Source: Chloroflexota bacterium (GTDB lineage Bacteria; Chloroflexota; Dehalococcoidia; UBA3495). Taken from it: DNA of 17,500 nucleotides. Positions 7,383 to 13,749 of the stretch are shown piece by piece (the stretch's first letter is position 1; each line of letters starts with the position of its first letter). The position numbers were made by a program, and so were the translations under genes. A model generated the notes under the pieces. That model saw only the letters and a program-made list of their open reading frames with translations. It did no database searches and was not told the origin of the DNA. Location of the stretch: the NCBI GenBank assembly GCA_022563275.1, contig JADFNR010000040.1, positions 1 to 17,500 on the forward strand, in the 5' to 3' direction.

Positions 7383-7748
7383 ATGCCTAAATTCGTGCGC
7401 GTTTACACCGGACCCGACGGGAATTCCGTGATCGAAGAAAAAGAGTTCGAGATGACGGAATTCCAAGACACCGAGGGCGCCCACGGGCTGGCCTCGCCCA
7501 TAGAGCAAACCCCCGGAATATCTTTCCGCCTGATCGAGGCCGGATATTTCCTGGACTTTCACACCGCGCCCCGGCGGCAGTACAGCATATCGCTGACCGG
7601 GTCAATAGAACTTGGATTGCCGGACGGCACGCTGAAACAGTACGGCCCAGGAACCGTGCTTCTGGCGGAGGATCTGACCGGCACCGGTCATTCCACCCGT
7701 GTGATAGGAGACGAGTCCCGGTTCACTATCATCATCCCACTGTCCTAG
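7383..7748 (+). CDS. Small cupin-domain protein
   Basis: This is a 121-residue single-domain protein with the beta-rich pattern of a cupin. The conserved part runs from about HTAPRRQYSISLTG (60-73) through GTLKQYGPGTVLLAEDLTGTGHSTRV (82-107). Small cupins with this APRRQY...GPGxVLLAED...GHxTRV pattern are common and mostly uncharacterised. The usual HxH of metal cupins is replaced by H60 and R/Q residues, with H103 later, so metal binding is unclear. A GGAG ribosome site precedes the ATG by 7 bases. The dehydrogenase gene starts 37 bases downstream on the same strand, suggesting a two-gene unit. A role in binding or isomerising a small carboxylated substrate would fit, but is inference. Confidence 0.75.
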   Translation: MPKFVRVYTGPDGNSVIEEKEFEMTEFQDTEGAHGLASPIEQTPGISFRLIEAGYFLDFHTAPRRQYSISLTGSIELGLPDGTLKQYGPGTVLLAEDLTGTGHSTRVIGDESRFTIIIPLS

Positions 7749-7785
7749 TAAATAACCGCTGGCACAAATAAACGGAGTTGTAAAT

Positions 7786-8991
7786 ATGACCCAGGAAAAC
7801 CTGCTGCAGGGGGAATACGACCCCACGGTCCCCACGCGGATCGTCTTCGGCAACGGTAAGGTCGATTCCCTGAAGGACGAAGTTCAAAAACTGGGCGGCA
7901 AACGGGTGCTGGTGCTGTCGGGACGCACCGTGGCGGAGAAGACAAACTCGGTCCGCCGTATCAATGACGGGCTGGGCAGCATGTCCGCCGGGGTCTATTC
8001 GGGCCTGACCCAGCGTGCCCCACTGTCCACCGCCGTGGAGGCCGCCAACATGGCCGTAGCCAACGGCGTCGATACTCTGGTGGGCGTCGGCGGCAGCACC
8101 ATCTCCGACGCCTCCCGCATGATCGCCGTCTTGATGGCCGAGGGCATCACTACCGAAGCGCAACTCCGTCAGTTGGGCGAGGAGCAGGACATGATGCTTG
8201 CTCCAAACCTGGACGGCAAGGACCTGCCGTTGCAGGTATGCGTGCCAACCACGCTGTCGGCCGGCGAGTTCAACATGGGCGGCGGCAACGTGCTGGACGA
8301 CCAAGAGGGACACAAGATCCGGGTGCGCCATCCCCGCCTCTACGCCGACCTGATCGTGCTGGACCCGGTTATGACCGAGGGGACTCCGGACTGGCTTTGG
8401 CTCTCCACCGGCATGAAAGCCCTGGACCACTGTATCGAGCGGCTGTATTCCACCGGCAACCAGCCGGCCATCGATGCCCCGGTCCTCGCCGCGGCGGAGA
8501 TGTTGTTCACCCATCTGCCCAAGTCCAGGGAGTCGGACGGCGATCCGGAAGCCAGGCTGCAGTGCCTGGTGGCCGCATGGATGTCCATGATGGGAGCACC
8601 CAACTTCGCCATGGGACTTAGCCATGCCATCGGCCACATCTTGGGTGTTAAATATTCCGTGGGCCACGGCTATACTTCCTGCGTCACCCAGCCCTACGTC
8701 ATGGAATTCAACCGCCCCGTTTCGGCCCACAAGCAGGCGTTGCTGGCCCGGTCGGCGGGACTGGACACCCGTGGGATGAGCGACGAGGCGGCGGCAGAGG
8801 CGGCGGCCCGTGCCGTGGACGACTTCATTCTGGGGATGGGGATGCCCCACCGGATACGGGAACTGGAGATTCCCGAATCGGACTTGCCCGAGATAGCCGA
8901 GTTGGTGCTAACCGATGGCGGCTGCCGCAGCAACCCCATCCCCATCACCTCCGTCGAGCAGGTGCTGGAGGTGCTCAAGGCGGCGTTCTGA
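7786..8991 (+). CDS. Iron-containing alcohol dehydrogenase / maleylacetate reductase-like protein
   Basis: This 401-residue protein belongs to the family III (iron-containing) alcohol dehydrogenases. The nucleotide site is VGVGGSTISDAS (99-110). Of the four usual metal ligands, three histidines are present: H215 (KALDHCIE), H280 (GLSHAIGH) and H294 (VGHGYTSC), with the usual 14-residue spacing between the last two. The position that holds the metal-binding aspartate in FucO-type enzymes is K211. Maleylacetate reductases, which are thought not to need the metal, also lack that aspartate, and the overall pattern (SGRTVAEKT, LSTAVEAA) leans that way. They reduce maleylacetate to 3-oxoadipate in aromatic-ring degradation. 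A GGAG site precedes the ATG. The adjacent cupin is probably cotranscribed. The substrate is unproven. Confidence 0.85.
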   Translation: MTQENLLQGEYDPTVPTRIVFGNGKVDSLKDEVQKLGGKRVLVLSGRTVAEKTNSVRRINDGLGSMSAGVYSGLTQRAPLSTAVEAANMAVANGVDTLVGVGGSTISDASRMIAVLMAEGITTEAQLRQLGEEQDMMLAPNLDGKDLPLQVCVPTTLSAGEFNMGGGNVLDDQEGHKIRVRHPRLYADLIVLDPVMTEGTPDWLWLSTGMKALDHCIERLYSTGNQPAIDAPVLAAAEMLFTHLPKSRESDGDPEARLQCLVAAWMSMMGAPNFAMGLSHAIGHILGVKYSVGHGYTSCVTQPYVMEFNRPVSAHKQALLARSAGLDTRGMSDEAAAEAAARAVDDFILGMGMPHRIRELEIPESDLPEIAELVLTDGGCRSNPIPITSVEQVLEVLKAAF

Positions 8992-9010
8992 CCCTTAGTT
9001 GTCCTGCGGT

Positions 9011-9094
9011 GGTCCTTCGACGGGGCTCAGGACGAACGGTTTTGTTTCTTGCTTGCCTTTCCTCATCCGTTCGTGGTGAGCGCGTCGAACCACC
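9011..9094. repeat. Imperfect inverted repeat (TTCGAC...ACGAACGG)
   Basis: Two arms of about 28 bases face each other: the left contains TTCGACGGGGCTCAGGACG (9016-9034) and ends ACGAACGG at 9039; the right starts CCGTTCGTGGTGAGC at 9067 and ends at 9094. The arms match in most positions, with a loop of about 27 bases. This pattern recalls intergenic repeats seen in many bacterial genomes. It separates the dehydrogenase from the low-GC genes. Confidence 0.65.
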
Positions 9095-9153
9095 TGCCCA
9101 CATGCAAACACGTCCCAATCTTCGGAGACTTCGCTAAGCAAGAATCTTGGCTA

Positions 9154-9172
9154 TTATTGGCAGCGGCAATAA
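9154..9172. promoter_or_regulatory. Short inverted repeat upstream of the membrane-protein/nuclease operon
   Basis: TTATTG (9154-9159) and CAATAA (9167-9172) form a perfect 6-bp inverted repeat with a 7-base spacer. It overlaps a TATTAT (9152-9157) that could be a -10 box, although no matching -35 is evident. It is a candidate operator for the genes starting at 9228. Confidence 0.25.
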
Positions 9173-9227
9173 GGGGAGCACTACGGGACTCTCGCTTGAT
9201 ACCGATGGTTCTGAAAAGGAGGGGGTT

Positions 9228-9584
9228 ATGTCGGACGAAAATCGGCAACCGGATGAGGCAGATCAACGGCCAGCCCCGGAAGAACAAACTAACGATTCCG
9301 GAAGATTAAGCGGTACTTTCGTCTCGGCCCGTCAGGCGTTTGGGAGGTCTTTCGACCGGCTAACCGGCGCCGAGTTCCGACGGCAATTCGAGGATTTCTC
9401 CAACGTAGTGACGAGCACGGTATTGGGAATTCACCGGGACCAATCGGAGCTTAGCGATAGACTAACAAGAATCGAACAAACCCGACCATCTAACCCGTCG
9501 GCCAACAAGCTAGTAAAAGCGACATTTGTATTCTCGCTGGTTGCAGTGATTCTAGGCATCGTGGCATTGCTGAGAACGGTATGA
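9228..9584 (+). CDS. Small tail-anchored membrane protein, function unknown
   Basis: I do not recognise this 118-residue protein. The ATG at 9228 was chosen because AAGGAGG (9216-9222) lies just before it; an in-frame TTG at 9147 has no such site. Residues 1-25 are polar and acidic, 30-85 look helical and charged (RRQFEDF, DQSELSDRLTRIEQ, a likely short coiled coil), 86-97 are a polar linker, and 98-115 form one hydrophobic segment (FVFSLVAVILGIVALL) at the extreme C-terminus. It should therefore sit in the membrane by its tail with the rest in the cytoplasm. Its stop overlaps the next start by four bases (ATGA), so it is translationally coupled to the nuclease-like gene. Base use is more A/T-rich than in the flanking genes. 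Confidence 0.75.
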   Translation: MSDENRQPDEADQRPAPEEQTNDSGRLSGTFVSARQAFGRSFDRLTGAEFRRQFEDFSNVVTSTVLGIHRDQSELSDRLTRIEQTRPSNPSANKLVKATFVFSLVAVILGIVALLRTV

Positions 9585-10582
9585 AGGAAATTGATTCTCT
9601 TCAACGGTTGGCCGAGTATTACCCGGCAAGAGACCGGTCATCTTTGGCCGATCTGGCCAGCCATTATAGGAACAAGAGCGAGCAGGAGATTCTTGAGATA
9701 GCCGCAATTGCAGCCGATGTCTCCGCTAATTCAATCCTGAATCTTGGCCTGGAGCCGGAAAGTGATCCGCGCTTTATGGAGTCCTTCCAGTTGCAGTATC
9801 CGAACGTAAATCTGGACTCTTTGGTAGGGGCCTCCGAAGAGAGGTTGGCGGGGCTGGCGAACGGTATCAAAGGAAAATATTTCGAGGTACTAGTTCGGGA
9901 CCGACTGAACAACGGTGAGAGCCTGGGTGAACTTCGTCTTGGGCCAGGCCAAGTTGCGAGACTCGCCGAATCTCCGACTCAGGAGGGTTGGGACCTCGAA
10001 ATTGTCAACGTAGAGGACGGCTCTCTGGTAGAACAATTGCAGCTAAAAGCCACGACCTCGATGAGCTATGTCAAGACAGCCTTAGAAAAGTATCCTGACA
10101 TCAGAGTAGCCGTGCCGTCTGATATCGATGGAGTAAAAGACGAAATATTGAGGACGGACATCTCCGACAACGACCTCACAGAAGCCGTCAATCGCCAATT
10201 GGGCGAGCAAAGTGAAGATGCTCTGAACGATATGTTAGACCAGAGTGCAGAATGGGCCTTTGACACTATCCCGATCGTGTCAGGAATCTTAGTTGGGTTG
10301 ACAGAAGGCCGCCTTGTTCTCATTGGTCAATCAAGCTTAGAGGAGTCGCTACAACGCGGAGCCAGACGACTCGGAAGGTCTACGGCGTTTTCTACACTTG
10401 GGGCCACTTTGGTTGCCCTCGATGCTGGCATCCTGTCTGTTCCAACTACTACCGCAGCGAGAGTTGCCTGGAGTCGAGTGACCAATCGAATCGCTTCAGG
10501 GGAATATCTACAAATGAAGACATCAGAGATACTGGAATCGATCGGTCAGATTAATCCGGAATCAAAGATGGAACTAAAGTGA
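9581..10582 (+). CDS. Putative PD-(D/E)XK-type nuclease with hydrophobic C-terminal segments
   Basis: This 333-residue protein has no family I can name with certainty. Residues about 95-180 look like a restriction-endonuclease-fold core: E102 in GKYFEVLVRDRL, D138 in GWDLEI, and Q154-x-K156 in LQLKA, in the right order and spacing for an E...D...QxK site. This is followed by the patterned stretch SYVKTALEKYPDIRVAVPS. Residues 1-90 are helical. Beyond 225 there are two hydrophobic segments, about 229-250 (IPIVSGILVGL) and 268-298 (rich in small residues), suggesting membrane contact or an oligomeric helical bundle. Start and stop both overlap neighbours by four bases (ATGA at 9581, GTGA at 10579). 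The A/T-richer codons (CTA, TTA, ATA, AGA) differ from nearby genes. A defence or conflict role is plausible but is inference. Confidence 0.7.
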   Translation: MKEIDSLQRLAEYYPARDRSSLADLASHYRNKSEQEILEIAAIAADVSANSILNLGLEPESDPRFMESFQLQYPNVNLDSLVGASEERLAGLANGIKGKYFEVLVRDRLNNGESLGELRLGPGQVARLAESPTQEGWDLEIVNVEDGSLVEQLQLKATTSMSYVKTALEKYPDIRVAVPSDIDGVKDEILRTDISDNDLTEAVNRQLGEQSEDALNDMLDQSAEWAFDTIPIVSGILVGLTEGRLVLIGQSSLEESLQRGARRLGRSTAFSTLGATLVALDAGILSVPTTTAARVAWSRVTNRIASGEYLQMKTSEILESIGQINPESKMELK

Positions 10583-11157
10583 GATTTGACCCGGAGGCCC
10601 TGTCCCGGTTGGAAGCCCAGGCCAGGGACCTCCACTCGGCAAATCGCATCGCGGAAGCGGTGGAAGTGTTGCGCGAAGTCTTGGCGGCGAGGTTGGAATG
10701 CCAAGGGGAGAAACACTTTCAGACCATCAATGCCAGGAGCGGCCTCGCCCGGTCCCTGCGGGCTATCCGCCGTTTCGGTGAGTGCTTTTCTCTCTACGCC
10801 GAAAATATCCGCGTCCATGAAAACAAGCTGGGGCCGGAGCACCCTCAGACTCTGAGGAGCCTAAGCCGTCTGGCCAATAGCTACTTCGCGGCAGGCCGGT
10901 ACCAGGACGCCAAGACGATGTTTGAGGAGATCCTGGCCCAGCGAAGCCGTGTGCTGGGCCGGGACCACCCGGACACCCTGCGCAGCCGCAGCAGCCTGGC
11001 CAACACCCTGGCCGCCTTGGGCGAATACAACGAGGCCGTGGTCATGCACCAGCAGATAATCGAAGACCGGGTGCGGGTGTTGGGCCCGGACCATCCGAGA
11101 ACGGAACTGAGCCGCAAGCGGTTGGAGACGGCCCGCCAGACGGCTCAGACCAGGTAG
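10579..11157 (+). CDS. Tetratricopeptide (TPR) repeat protein
   Basis: The 192 residues consist of about four 42-residue TPR units of the kinesin-light-chain type, marked by LGPEHPQTLRSLSRLANSYFAAGRY, LGRDHPDTLRSRSSLANTLAALGEY and LGPDHPRTELSRKRL. Such repeats bind proteins; there is no enzymatic domain. The GTG at 10579 overlaps the preceding stop (GTGA), which makes it the start in this frame and implies coupled translation with the nuclease-like gene. Unlike the two genes before it, this one returns to the high-GC codon use of the chromosome, so it may be a resident gene that the acquired pair now leads into, or a partner with a different history. Proteins with these TPR units often accompany signalling or defence NTPases; none is visible here. 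Confidence 0.85.
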   Translation: MRFDPEALSRLEAQARDLHSANRIAEAVEVLREVLAARLECQGEKHFQTINARSGLARSLRAIRRFGECFSLYAENIRVHENKLGPEHPQTLRSLSRLANSYFAAGRYQDAKTMFEEILAQRSRVLGRDHPDTLRSRSSLANTLAALGEYNEAVVMHQQIIEDRVRVLGPDHPRTELSRKRLETARQTAQTR

Positions 11158-11187
11158 CCGACTTTACATAACGATGGAGCATGAACC

Positions 11188-11442
11188 ATGAAGTACGGAT
11201 TCACCTTGCCGGGGAGGGGGCAGCTTGCCACTCCCGAGAGATTGGGCATCATCGCCAGAAAGGGCGAGGAATTGGGCTTTGACGCCCTGCTGACCGGGGA
11301 CCACATCCTGGTGCCCAAGAACATCAAGTCGGTCTATCCCTATACCGAGGGAGGGGAGTTTCCCGGTTCACCATCGGGCGAGTCCATGGAACAGATCACC
11401 CTGCTGTCGTACATCGCCGGCCAGACCAGATCCGTCTGGTGA
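11188..11442 (+). CDS. LLM-class flavin/F420-dependent oxidoreductase, N-terminal fragment (frameshifted)
   Basis: The first 84 residues are a typical start of a luciferase-like monooxygenase TIM barrel: MKYGFTLPGRG, KGEELGFDALLTGDHIL and LLSYIAGQT. The frame then ends at TGA (11440-11442). The remainder of the barrel continues at once in another frame at 11439, so the two pieces are one gene broken by a net one-base loss (or a four-base loss) around 11428-11433. Reading across the break gives the family's expected IRLVTSVLI. A GGAG site precedes the ATG, 30 bases after the TPR gene. The fragment alone cannot form a working barrel. It may be a sequencing or assembly error or a true pseudogene. 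Confidence 0.8.
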   Translation: MKYGFTLPGRGQLATPERLGIIARKGEELGFDALLTGDHILVPKNIKSVYPYTEGGEFPGSPSGESMEQITLLSYIAGQTRSVW

Positions 11443-12137
11443 CCAGCGTGCTGATCGTCCCCCACCGCAATCCGCTGATCGCCGCCAAGTCCCTTGCGAC
11501 CTTGGATGTGCTTTCAGGGGGACGGTTGGTGGTGGGGGTTGGCGTTGGCTGGATGCGGGAGGAGTTCCAGGCGCTGGGCCTGCCTCCCTTCGAAGAACGG
11601 GGCGCGGTGACCGACGAATACATCCGGGCCTTCAAGGTGCTGTGGACCGAGGATGACCCCAGCTTTGAAGGCAAGTACATCAGTTTCGACGATATCAGCT
11701 TCCTGCCCAAGCCGGTGCAGAAACCCCATCCGCCGATCTGGGTGGGCGGAGAGAGCCGCCCGGCCCTGCGCCGCACCGCGGAACTGGCCGACGGCTGGTA
11801 TCCCCTGGGTTCCAACCCCACCTTCCCCATGGGCACGCCCGAGCAATTGAAGGCCGGGTTGGACCGGCTGGCCGAATACGCCCGGCGATTCGGCCGAGAC
11901 CCGTCGGAGATCGAGACCATCTACCGGACCCACCAATTTGAGTTGACCAAAACACCGGCTGGCGCGGGCCGGCTGCCCTTTGTCGGCGACGCGGAGCAGA
12001 TCGCCGGAGACATACGCCGCTATCAGGACATGGGCGTGTCGACCATGATCTGGGACTTCCTGCGGCAGACCGAAGACCTGGACCGGATGTTGGGCCTGAT
12101 GGAAGACTTCGCGACGAAGGTGTGGCCCAAGGTCTAG
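11439..12137 (+). CDS. LLM-class flavin/F420-dependent oxidoreductase, C-terminal fragment (frameshifted)
   Basis: These 232 residues complete the luciferase-like barrel begun at 11188: TSVLIVPHRNPLIAAKSLATLD, SGGRLVVGVGVGWMREEF, the KPVQKPHPPIWVGGES block and a C-terminal DMGVSTMIWDF. Together the two parts give about 315 residues, the usual size for the F420-dependent subgroup (TIGR03619-like). The GTG at 11439 overlaps the upstream stop as GTGA, which looks like translational coupling, but a split in mid-barrel is not a known architecture, so this is better read as one damaged gene. The stop shares CTAG (12134-12137) with the stop of the convergent aldo/keto reductase. Confidence 0.85.
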   Translation: MTSVLIVPHRNPLIAAKSLATLDVLSGGRLVVGVGVGWMREEFQALGLPPFEERGAVTDEYIRAFKVLWTEDDPSFEGKYISFDDISFLPKPVQKPHPPIWVGGESRPALRRTAELADGWYPLGSNPTFPMGTPEQLKAGLDRLAEYARRFGRDPSEIETIYRTHQFELTKTPAGAGRLPFVGDAEQIAGDIRRYQDMGVSTMIWDFLRQTEDLDRMLGLMEDFATKVWPKV

Positions 12138-13105
12138 TCTTTGAATCCCTTGTCATAGAGTTCCCGAAGACGGGTCATGTGGGCCGGAGAGAAGGGGGCC
12201 AAGTCGATGCAGCCGGCCATCTCCTCCGTTTCCGCTTGGTTCTTCACTCCGGGGACGGTGGTGTGGATGTCCCGGTTCATCAGGCAGAAGACCGTGGCCG
12301 CTTGGGAGATGGTCTTTATGGGGCCGTCCATCAGGAAATCCAAACTGGCGGCGCTGGCCACGTCTTGGCGCAGCAGGTCGTTGCCGGGCGGCACGGGCCG
12401 GTCAACGGCGGAGGTCAGCGCCCCGGCGGCGTGAGAGCGGATGCCGATGACCCCCATGTTGTGTTTCTTGGCCAGTGGGATGTTCTGGCCATTGTCGAAC
12501 AGGTCGACTCCCGGCGGCGGGGGGAGTTGGGCGGTCCAGTTCAGCAGGTTGTAATAGGCCAGCACGGTGTCCCAGTGCCCGCTGTCCATGATCCGGTCCA
12601 GGGTCGGCACGTGATGGTCCATGGCCGAGAGGCCGATGAACCGGGTCTTGCCGGCCTGTTGCACCCCACGGTAGGCCTCCAGCACCGGCCCCAGCACGTC
12701 GTCGGCGCAGAGCGAGTTTGGGGTGTCGCCCCGGTTTTCCGTGAACCGGTTGTGCACGTGGAGGACGTCCACCGAGTCACGTTTCAGGAGCCGCAGGCTG
12801 GCTTCCAGGGAACGCCGCACCGCGCCGGTCACGTCCGCCATGTCCTCGGCTGCCAACCGGACCTTGGTGCCGATCACCACATCTTCGGTCCGCCCCTCCA
12901 GCGCGATGCCAAGCGCCTCTTCCGCTTTGCCATCGCCGTATGCCGGCGCGACGTCAAAGTAGTTTATCCCCAGGTCCAGCGCCCGGTGGACCGCCCGGAC
13001 CGCCTCATCCCTGGTGGTGGCGCCCCAGACCTGCCCGATGCCGCCGCCCCCGAATCCCACGCGAGAGACATTGAGCCCGGTGCGGCCAAGTGCGTTGTAT
13101 TCCAT
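12134..13105 (-). CDS. Aldo/keto reductase
   Basis: This 323-residue NAD(P)H-dependent aldo/keto reductase reduces aldehydes or ketones, or acts as an aldose dehydrogenase. The catalytic tetrad is complete: D51 and Y56 (NYFDVAPAYG), K81 (VIGTKV) and H118 (VLHVHNR). The N-terminal LGRTGLNVSRVGFGGG is typical, and the C-terminal TTVPGVKNQAETEE matches the phosphate-binding region of the cofactor site. It most resembles the subgroup around D-threo-aldose 1-dehydrogenase. AAAGGA precedes the ATG by 6 bases. It lies downstream of the VOC gene on the same strand, with a 92-base gap holding repeat copy C. The substrate is unknown. Confidence 0.92.
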   Translation of the reverse strand: MEYNALGRTGLNVSRVGFGGGGIGQVWGATTRDEAVRAVHRALDLGINYFDVAPAYGDGKAEEALGIALEGRTEDVVIGTKVRLAAEDMADVTGAVRRSLEASLRLLKRDSVDVLHVHNRFTENRGDTPNSLCADDVLGPVLEAYRGVQQAGKTRFIGLSAMDHHVPTLDRIMDSGHWDTVLAYYNLLNWTAQLPPPPGVDLFDNGQNIPLAKKHNMGVIGIRSHAAGALTSAVDRPVPPGNDLLRQDVASAASLDFLMDGPIKTISQAATVFCLMNRDIHTTVPGVKNQAETEEMAGCIDLAPFSPAHMTRLRELYDKGFKD

Positions 13106-13138
13106 ATGTGATCCTTTGCCTCATGGTTGAGAGGGCTG

Positions 13139-13209
13139 AAATCCCCCTTGGTCCCCCTTTACGAAAGGGGGAAATTGAGTCCGCTTTTCTTAAGGGGCTA
13201 GGGGGATTT
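13139..13209 (+). repeat. G/C-rich palindromic repeat, copy C
   Basis: This 71-base copy runs from AAATCCCCCTTGG to GGGGGATTT. The left hairpin is CCCCCTTT/AAAGGGGG around a 2-base AC/G loop. The right half is shorter than in copies B and D and lacks the CCCGAT...ATCGGG palindrome. It supplies the stop codon and last residues of the VOC gene on the minus strand. Confidence 0.85.
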
Positions 13210-13611
13210 CGGCTCTCCCTCGGCTAGTTGGAAGTGGATGCCGTGGGAGCTGGTGGTCTCGATGTTGGCTGTCTTGTAGCCGAAGGGGCTGGTGGCGGGT
13301 GCGTCGCCGCGCATCTGGTTGCCGCTCTTTTGCAGGCTCTTGAAGGCCGCGTCGATGCCGTCCACGCCCCAGGCCACGTGCATCACGCCTGGTCCGGTGG
13401 CCTTGAGCTGACGTGCCATGGTGGTGTCTTCACGCAAGGGCTCGAAGAAGTCCACCAGGGTCTCGCCGACGCGGTATAGGATGGATTTGAAGCCCTGTTC
13501 GGTGAACACGTCGGTCGAGATGGGCCTGATATCGAAGCTTTTCTCCATGTAGGCGGCCATGTCTGCGATGCTCTCCACCACGTAGGTCACGTGGTGCACT
13601 TTGTTCAGCAT
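13198..13611 (-). CDS. VOC-superfamily protein (glyoxalase/methylmalonyl-CoA epimerase-like)
   Basis: The 137 residues form two beta-alpha-beta-beta-beta units of the vicinal oxygen chelate fold: MLNKVHHVTYVVESI at the start and GVMHVAWGVDGIDAAF in the second half, similar to methylmalonyl-CoA epimerases. The two leading histidines suit metal binding, but the final ligand, normally a glutamate, appears as Q in GIHFQLAE, so the reaction is uncertain. The ATG at 13611 was preferred over an upstream TTG at 13623 because GGAGG lies just before the ATG and inside the longer version. The last residues (PKSP and the TAG) come from repeat copy C, implying the original C-terminus was altered. The aldo/keto reductase follows on the same strand. 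Confidence 0.85.
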   Translation of the reverse strand: MLNKVHHVTYVVESIADMAAYMEKSFDIRPISTDVFTEQGFKSILYRVGETLVDFFEPLREDTTMARQLKATGPGVMHVAWGVDGIDAAFKSLQKSGNQMRGDAPATSPFGYKTANIETTSSHGIHFQLAEGEPKSP

Positions 13612-13641
13612 TTTTGCCTCCAATCGCTTGGGAATGGCCGA

Positions 13642-13670
13642 AGCCTAGCCTGTTTGCCGAGGAGAGGCAA
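13642..13670 (-). promoter_or_regulatory. Candidate promoter of the VOC gene
   Basis: On the minus strand TTGCCT (13665-13670) is followed after 17 bases by TAGGCT (13642-13647), about 30 bases before the ATG. The -10 is a weak match. Confidence 0.3.
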
Positions 13671-13678
13671 CCCCCAAA

Positions 13679-13707
13679 TTGACGGCCCAGCCGGGGCATC
13701 CTATTAT
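13679..13707 (+). promoter_or_regulatory. Sigma-70-like promoter of the alpha/beta hydrolase gene
   Basis: TTGACG (13679-13684), a 17-base spacer and TATTAT (13702-13707) give a strong match. The likely start near 13714 leaves a leader of about 36 bases to the ATG at 13750. A perfect DnaA box overlaps the -10. Confidence 0.6.
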
Positions 13708-13712
13708 CCACA
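13704..13712 (+). promoter_or_regulatory. Perfect DnaA box (TTATCCACA) over the hydrolase -10
   Basis: TTATCCACA is the canonical high-affinity DnaA-binding 9-mer and is the only exact copy I found on either strand. It overlaps the last four bases of the TATTAT -10 box. It may allow DnaA to repress or tune this promoter, or may be chance. Confidence 0.35.
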
Positions 13713-13749
13713 GCGACCCGAGATCCAAGAACAACTTGGAGTGTTATTC

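Noticed and set aside
7732..8850. A 372-codon open frame on the minus strand
   Set aside because: It is the antisense of the iron-ADH gene, a common effect of high-GC codon use, and its sequence has no recognisable domain.
9147..9227. Longer version of the small membrane protein from a TTG at 9147
   Set aside because: A strong AAGGAGG site directly before the ATG at 9228 decides the start, and the extra residues cover an inverted repeat.
11439..11442. GTGA overlap as genuine coupling of two separate LLM genes
   Set aside because: Neither half is a complete barrel and the protein motif runs across the junction, so a frameshift is the simpler reading.
12122..13111. A 329-codon open frame on the plus strand
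   Set aside because: It mirrors the aldo/keto reductase, whose catalytic tetrad is complete on the other strand.
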